Source of the DNA: Anaerostipes hominis (ex Lee et al. 2021)
Lineage (GTDB): Bacteria; Bacillota; Clostridia; Lachnospirales; Lachnospiraceae
Direction: 5' to 3'
Assembly (NCBI RefSeq): GCF_002270485.1
Contig: NZ_NQOG01000001.1
Location: forward strand, 62,001 to 126,000
DNA length: 64,000 nucleotides
The notes under the pieces are model-generated. The model searched no databases. It had not been told where the DNA came from and was given only the letters and a program-made list of their open reading frames with translations. Below, piece after piece: positions 62,690 through 64,000 of this stretch. The first letter of the stretch is position 1. Each line of letters begins with the position of its first letter. The position numbers and the translations under genes are program-made.

Positions 62690-64000
62690 TGGTTCGTTCA
62701 GGATTTCTGTGCCCGGGAGGACAAATTTTCCTCCCTGTATCAGGGCTGTTTCCCCGCCTCCCAGTCTGATCACACAGATGGAATCCAGTTCCTCATAGGG
62801 AATGGTAATGTCCGTATGACAGTTAAAATATTCTCCTTTTTCAGAAAGACAGTTGCTCTTTGCCACGATCTCTTTTCCGTCCGGATTGTGCAGCTCAGTT
62901 GCTTCGCTGTGACTGTAACAGGTATCTCCCACTGCAAAATGTGGGCCCATTTTCTCAACGATCAGGATTGGAAGCTGATATAAAATTCCAAACTTCTGTG
63001 CCATGGCATAGGCCGTAGTATTGGTTCCAACAGCAAACTCTCCCATGGGAAGAGTCTCTCTGTTATAGAGAAGATTCTGCTTTATAAATGCCTTATTTTC
63101 TTCTTCTGACTCGAAATTGCGGCAGGAATACTCTGTGATCATACCGTCTTTGAAAACCAGTCTCAGATCAATAAACTTCAGATCTCTTAAATAGACCTCA
63201 CTTACATGGAGCACTCCGTTAGTCCCGTTTAATTTCGGGGAAGTAAACACCTCACCTACCGGAATGTTTACATCTGCCAGACAATTTTCAAAGTTTGTCT
63301 CCTTCTCAGGATCTTCCAGCTCGCGCAGGGCCACATACAGGTCTGTTTCGTTATCTTCTGCCCCCTTTATGTGGACTTCCACACCCTGGTCCAGGGCATC
63401 GATCAGATGCTGCTGGATCTTCTTATATTTTTCTTTGTCCAGCGTATTGACCTTAGCCACCTCCTCGAAAATTTCTTCGAAATTTTTCCCGATTTCCGGA
63501 AGCGGATATGCAATGATCGTAAAACTCCGCTCCTCCGGCTTCATATACTCGTTGGCTATCTTGCTGGACTCATTTTGGTACTCTACAGAAAGCTTTTCCT
63601 GTTTCTCGGAAAGGCGCAGTCCGGTCTCTTTATTCTCCGGTGTAAACGGCAGCTCACCGAACGTCTCCATACATGCGGGACCGGCAAATAAAGCAGCTTC
63701 CTCCTTCAACTTTTCATATGCGTTCCGGTAACTTTCCAGCTTGTGACTCATAAAAGCTTTGTTAAAAAAAAGTGCCTGGTCAAATCTGTGGTCATACTCA
63801 AACTGCGGATTCGGGCTCGTGGAAATGTATCCCACCTTCGACATCCCCCTTGTGATCACGCCTGCAGTTCCCCGGTATAAAATTGGAGTAAGCCCGATCT
63901 CCTGAAACTGCAGCGCAGCCTCCCTGATGATCGGTTCAAATCCCAGGTGATAACGAATATTCACAGTTGCCTTTCTTGTCATGTCAATGTTGTTGATAAT
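62681..64000 (-). CDS. M29-family aminopeptidase-like protein (5' end outside window)
   Basis: The reading frame is open to the right edge, and the first ATG (63982) lies in mid-protein sequence (NNIDMTRKATVNIRYHLGFEP), so the true start is beyond 64000. The visible 439 residues end with the metal-binding part typical of AmpS/PepS: GEVFTSPKLNGTNG, GEFAVGTN, EKMGPHFAVGDTCYSHSE (two His and Glu). M29 enzymes are two-metal exopeptidases acting on small peptides. The N-terminal segments visible (FFNKAFMSHKLESYRNAYEKLKEEAA) are longer than in the well-studied thermophilic forms. Confidence 0.82.
   Translation of the reverse strand: MINNIDMTRKATVNIRYHLGFEPIIREAALQFQEIGLTPILYRGTAGVITRGMSKVGYISTSPNPQFEYDHRFDQALFFNKAFMSHKLESYRNAYEKLKEEAALFAGPACMETFGELPFTPENKETGLRLSEKQEKLSVEYQNESSKIANEYMKPEERSFTIIAYPLPEIGKNFEEIFEEVAKVNTLDKEKYKKIQQHLIDALDQGVEVHIKGAEDNETDLYVALRELEDPEKETNFENCLADVNIPVGEVFTSPKLNGTNGVLHVSEVYLRDLKFIDLRLVFKDGMITEYSCRNFESEEENKAFIKQNLLYNRETLPMGEFAVGTNTTAYAMAQKFGILYQLPILIVEKMGPHFAVGDTCYSHSEATELHNPDGKEIVAKSNCLSEKGEYFNCHTDITIPYEELDSICVIRLGGGETALIQGGKFVLPGTEILNEPLT

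Overview
The window reads as a chromosomal segment of an anaerobic Gram-positive bacterium of the Clostridia, most likely the Lachnospiraceae (family-level inference). Evidence includes the gene order priA-def-fmt-rsmB-rlmN-prpC-prkC-rsgA-thiN, PASTA-domain kinase with its PP2C phosphatase, a T-box leader on gatCAB, a CIRCE-controlled groESL, an NfnAB-type transhydrogenase pair, and sigma-A promoters of the TTGACA-17-TATAAT type. Almost every gene lies on the minus strand; only a radical SAM gene (7379-8299) and a superoxide dismutase gene (42799-43440) are on the plus strand. No rRNA, tRNA, CRISPR array, prophage or insertion sequence was seen.

Layout. 1-6359 is a galactitol operon: a PRD regulator, PTS IIA, IIB and IIC, a tagatose-bisphosphate aldolase, galactitol-1-phosphate dehydrogenase and a sugar-phosphate kinase cut by the left edge. 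6503-7254 holds a decayed HAD gene abutting a fragment of a membrane protein gene. 8658-16898 is a second, less familiar carbohydrate locus: a glucitol-family PTS (gutM, srlA, srlE, srlB), two very similar sn-glycerol-1-phosphate-dehydrogenase-like paralogues, an RpiB-family isomerase, two HAD phosphatases and a SorC-family regulator. A 19-21 bp operator-like motif occurs in front of three of its gene blocks and as an inverted pair at its promoter end. I consider this the best candidate for an undescribed pathway, probably for a polyol of four or five carbons.

17236-20812 is gatCAB with a T-box leader. 20833-33674 is housekeeping: an unknown zinc-ribbon protein, thiN, rsgA, prkC, prpC, rlmN, rsmB, fmt, def, priA and glmM. 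33809-38863 carries a Fur-fold regulator, a dGTPase-like protein and a phospholipid operon (PAP2 protein, flippase-like protein, pssA, psd). 38985-42662 is an RND pump with a palindrome over its promoter, divergent from sodA. 43681-47855 has guaB, an orphan glucitol-IIA-like protein without the usual histidine, and nfnB-nfnA. 48017-48862 encodes a repetitive coiled-coil protein. 49047-50969 is groESL. 51112-58278 has a GrpB-family gene, glnS, radA, a small conserved protein, clpC and a GntR regulator in the place usually held by ctsR-mcsAB. 58404-62620 is purE-amidase-purM-purN-purD, and 62681-64000 is an M29-type aminopeptidase cut by the right edge.

Two copies of a palindromic dispersed repeat lie at 43501-43661 and, inverted, at 51734-51829. 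All functional assignments come from reading motifs and family resemblance by eye; no database search was run.
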